Source of the DNA: Welwitschia mirabilis
Lineage: Eukaryota > Gnetophyta > Gnetopsida > Welwitschiales
Length of the DNA: 64,000 bases
Reading direction: 5' to 3'
NCBI GenBank assembly: GCA_051453625.1
Contig: JBOZIK010000001.1
Location: 283,563,821-283,627,820 of the forward strand
Below are positions 61,259-64,000 of the stretch, piece after piece. A program made the position numbers and the translations under genes. The notes under the pieces are model-generated. The model worked only from the letters and a program-made list of their open reading frames with translations. It had not been told where the DNA came from and searched no databases. Position 1 is the first letter of the stretch; each line of letters starts with the position of its first letter.

Positions 61259-62184
61259 AGGATATAAATAAAGCATATAAATGATTGTTCTTCATTACAT
61301 ATTACTCAAAGACATAACATTAGTTTTTCTAAACTTGTAGGGACCATACTTCCACTTACAAGTGCAACCATCCTGATTGCCTCAATGACTAATTTAATTA
61401 TGCTCATGGCATCATAGTGTGCTAAGTAGAACACCCAAAGTTTTAAATCCACAATCTTCTAGTGTAGGATAAGTGTCCTACTAGTTAAGATTCCCACTCC
61501 ATTTGCTTGATTTCAATATAATTTTTACATTAACATTGTTAATAATGACTTTTACCTTCATTTTGGAGATATTGGGATCAAATTTATGCATGTAATAAAT
61601 TATGATGGTTTACACATCTAATAAATTATGATGCTTATAAAATTAATTAAAAACATATTACATGGTACTTGTGTGACTCACAATGTTTTAGCATCTTCAT
61701 TATGAATCATCAGTGAGACATAGATGATTGATGTCTAGCCTTGGGTTAGCTAGCAAGCATTGCCTACAAGTTTTCATCTTGCTAATAAACTAATAGCATT
61801 AGTGAGAGTAGTACAAATTCCAATGGATTAATTTCTTTCCTTTATAAAACCATTTTAAAAAATTCATAATAGTGGTGTAAGGTCATATAGTCCATTCAAG
61901 TTGGCTTTAAAAAATACAAACAACAAACCTCTTTAAAACTTTCCTTTCCTTTAAAATTTTAATATGGCAGTGTTTTAGTTATTAGCACAATCAAGGATTC
62001 GTATAGTTAATTGATGCTAGTGTGATGGTAGTCAAATTGGTGGGATACTCAACTTTCGCTGAAGACTTCAAATAGGTTAAAACTCTAGATAAGCTAACTA
62101 TTATATCATAATTCTCTATGCATAACTAAATTATTCATCTAAGTAATGTGCTTCACTGCTTTATATTACTTTGTAATTTGAAAA
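61259..62184 (+). repeat. Second copy of spacer segment 60320-61158
   Basis: From about 61283 it repeats the preceding contig with a few percent difference and extends past its end (ATATCATAATTCTC). It is bounded by 100-N gaps on both sides. It could be a real tandem copy or the other haplotype. Confidence 0.75.
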
Positions 62185-62284
62185 NNNNNNNNNNNNNNNN
62201 NNNNNNNNNNNNNNNNNNNNNNNNNNNNNNNNNNNNNNNNNNNNNNNNNNNNNNNNNNNNNNNNNNNNNNNNNNNNNNNNNNNN
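62185..62284. other. 100-N gap with repeated flanks
   Basis: The right side (62285-62420) repeats 62031-62160 on the left side with small differences. Confidence 0.9.
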
Positions 62285-62733
62285 AGTCAAATTGGTGGGA
62301 TACTCAACTTTCGTTGAAGACCTCTAATGTGTTAAAACTCTAGATAAGCTAACTAATATATCATAATTCTCTGTGCGTAACTAAATTATTCATCTAAGTA
62401 ATGTGCTTCACTTATTTATATTGCTTTTTAATTTAAAAAAGGGCCCATACCTCCCTTTTAACATATCAATAAGTTGAGATATTAATAAGCGGTGCTATGT
62501 TCTTCCATTTATCCAAGACCCCAAAAAAATGTCTTTAAAGGCAGCTGCATAAAGTAATGAGCTCACAGTTATAGACGTTCTTGTGTATGGTTGTACTTTT
62601 GAATCCTGGTGATGTAAAAGAAATGCCCAACATTTTCTATTCCCTGTCACTCCAGGTTTTTTGAATTTGCAGTGCAATGTGTCAGCCAAATCAGTCTTGT
62701 AGCTGCGATTTCGCCTCCTTCTAAGACCTTTGC
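62285..62733 (+). repeat. Spacer immediately upstream of GTD-binding copy C
   Basis: Aligns with 11540-12044 and 28812-29171. Copy C lacks about 75 bp just upstream of the TATA-like box that A and B keep (between CTAAGAC and TTTGCTATTTAAATG). Confidence 0.75.
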
Positions 62734-62742
62734 TATTTAAAT
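62734..62742 (+). promoter_or_regulatory. TATA-like box of GTD-binding copy C
   Basis: TATTTAAAT, 56 bp upstream of the ATG, with the same spacing as in copies A and B despite the nearby 75-bp deletion. Confidence 0.4.
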
Positions 62743-62789
62743 GCAGAAAGGGTGGAGGAAATACGCATAGGAATCATCTTTGAAGAAGA

Positions 62790-63139
62790 ATGCTCGGTGG
62801 TTTTAATGCAATGAATGCTAGGAAATCATCTCTGAAGATGAATTTGAGTTCTTCTTCATGGTTTTCTTGCAATGGTATCCTTTCCAAGCCACAGAAATGC
62901 AGCGCAAACAACAGTCTGAAGATTGTAGATCATTTCGTCAATGGGAAATGGAGTGAAACAGTGGTTGACGAACTGTTGGACAACCTTGCCGCACAGCACA
63001 TTGCTTTGGAAGATTCCCATGCAGAGCTGGATGCCGAGAGATAAGCCTCTGCTATTGGCATCCAAAATGCCTTGAACATGATTTCACAACTGCAACAAGA
63101 GAAATCCTCTCTCGCCCTCGAGCATACTGCTTATTACAG
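62790..63139 (+). pseudogene. GTD-binding (zein-binding) domain protein pseudogene, copy C exon 1
   Basis: Best-preserved copy. 84 codons are open, then a TAA (63042-63044) replaces a Glu codon that A and B keep. The N-terminus is short and Ser-rich with a basic patch. The GTD-binding domain starts at about residue 56: SETVVDELLDNLAAQHIAL, EDSHAELDAER, then after the stop ASAIGIQNALNMISQLQQEK and LEHTAYYR. This coiled coil normally binds the globular tail of myosin XI. The exon ends CAG|GTAGCC in phase 2. Length and phase are identical to copy A. Exon 2 begins at 63883. With only two nonsense codons seen, it is the most recent to die. Confidence 0.75.
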
Positions 63140-63882
63140 GTAGCCAGAACCCTATTTTACTGAAAAAGATTTTTAGCATGGCGCATCCAGGTGTTTCTTC
63201 AACATGTGTTCGATTTCGGTTTGCCTACAATTTTTCCGGTTCCTAGAGTTTAGTTGGGTATTTTCTCTCAGAACTCCTAATTTATTGGACAGTCTGCTAT
63301 ATTTAAAAATGAAACTTGTAGTTTAGATTTTGCAGTTGCTTTGAATTTGCAAATTCTTGTATTGGTATTCACCAGATATCCGAGAGAACTAATTTCAATA
63401 GCTTTTTGAAGATCCACTTAGCTAAATTTCACAGATTCTGTTTTGGGTTTATATGCATGGATGCTGGTTCATCTTTTTTTTTTTCTTTTGGCGGGGCTCA
63501 TTTTGGTTTTCATGAGTTAGAAGCATATTTTCATGCGTAGGTTTTTCGTTTGTCTTGATTGTGTGGAGTTTGCTTTTTTTCAATTGGCTTGATTTTTGGC
63601 TTTTTTTACGGGAACCCAAATTTAATAACAGTTAATGATTCTTCATCCTAAATTTTATGATGTTTCCTAATACCAGCTTTCTAAGGTTTTTTGGCTTGTG
63701 ATTCTCACTCGCCTTAAATTTGCATTTGCAGATGTTTTTTAGCGTTTATAAGAGTTGATTCTGTTATAATAAGCCTTTTTGAATTGTATGTTCTAGCTGG
63801 AACAATCTTAAAATAATATGTGCCATGGGTTGTTAAGGTTTTCTGGTCTTAAATTAATTCTTAAAACGTTTTCTGATGGCAG

Positions 63883-64000
63883 GGAAACCGAAATTATATT
63901 GGCTTTTGCGTAACAGAAGCTCAGTTATTACGAAGAACTGTTGGAGGAAAAGAACGAAGAAATTAGGTTTTTGCAAGACCAGATTCGCACATACAGAACT
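63883..64000 (+). pseudogene. GTD-binding pseudogene copy C, exon 2 (runs off the window)
   Basis: The acceptor GGCAG|G restores the phase-2 Arg codon. The frame continues ETEIILAFA, stop (TAA 63911-63913, CAA in copy A), QKLSYYEELLEEKNEEIRFL and QDQIRTYR. This is the second half of the GTD-binding domain, matching the family's 'LL.ELL..KEEEI..LE.E...YR' end. Intron 1 (63140-63882, 743 bp) is free of the copia found in copy A and shows the empty site CAATTTTT near 63230. Confidence 0.75.

Overview
This is nuclear DNA from a flowering plant. It is very AT-rich, CpG-poor and dominated by decayed transposons. The plant-type elements (Ty1/copia with an initiator-Met tRNA primer site, L1-type LINEs, a CACTA terminus) and remnants of a plant-specific GTD-binding (zein-binding, DUF593) coiled-coil gene show the lineage. 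I cannot name the species. I see no intact protein-coding gene; every recognisable coding stretch carries stops, frameshifts or truncation. Twelve runs of N (ten or eleven of them exactly 100) mark scaffold joins, and several joins look wrong.

Left part (1-34.9 kb). A spacer of about 11 kb (unit A, 1222-12550) leads into exon 1 of a GTD-binding pseudogene (12101-12450). Intron 1 of that pseudogene holds a minus-strand copia element (12551-32967, 5-bp target duplication ATTTT). A plus-strand LINE lies inside the copia integrase and is flanked by a 13-16 bp target duplication ending in ATTCACCACCCT. Within the LINE, between two 100-N gaps, sits a contig (17942-30138) that is a second copy of the spacer and exon (unit B). 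The two LINE edges overlap by 22 of 23 bases, so this contig was probably scaffolded into the wrong place. Exons 2 and 3 of pseudogene A resume at 33256-33708 and 34268-34431.

Middle part (35-54.5 kb). This holds a minus-strand LINE (about 34967-37560), a low-copy island of higher GC (40690-41620) that I cannot identify, the 5' end of a plus-strand LINE (44.3-45 kb), the 5' half of a second copia (49.7-53 kb, minus) and a third plus-strand LINE fragment (53-54.5 kb).

Right part (45.6-64 kb). Three copies of a segment with a CACTA-type right end (45.6-48.3, 54.8-56.8 and 57.4-58.6 kb) occur. Two carry a fragment resembling the cysteine-rich domain of a large plant membrane 'glycine-rich' protein, which suggests gene-fragment capture. 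Each copy runs into the same spacer found in units A and B, and the last leads, across two more gaps, to a third GTD-binding pseudogene (exons 62790-63139 and 63883-64000+). A and B share a nonsense codon that C lacks, so A and B are closer to each other than to C. The locus is best read as a decaying cluster of duplicated GTD-binding gene modules, expanded by transposons and further confused by scaffolding of paralogous or allelic contigs.
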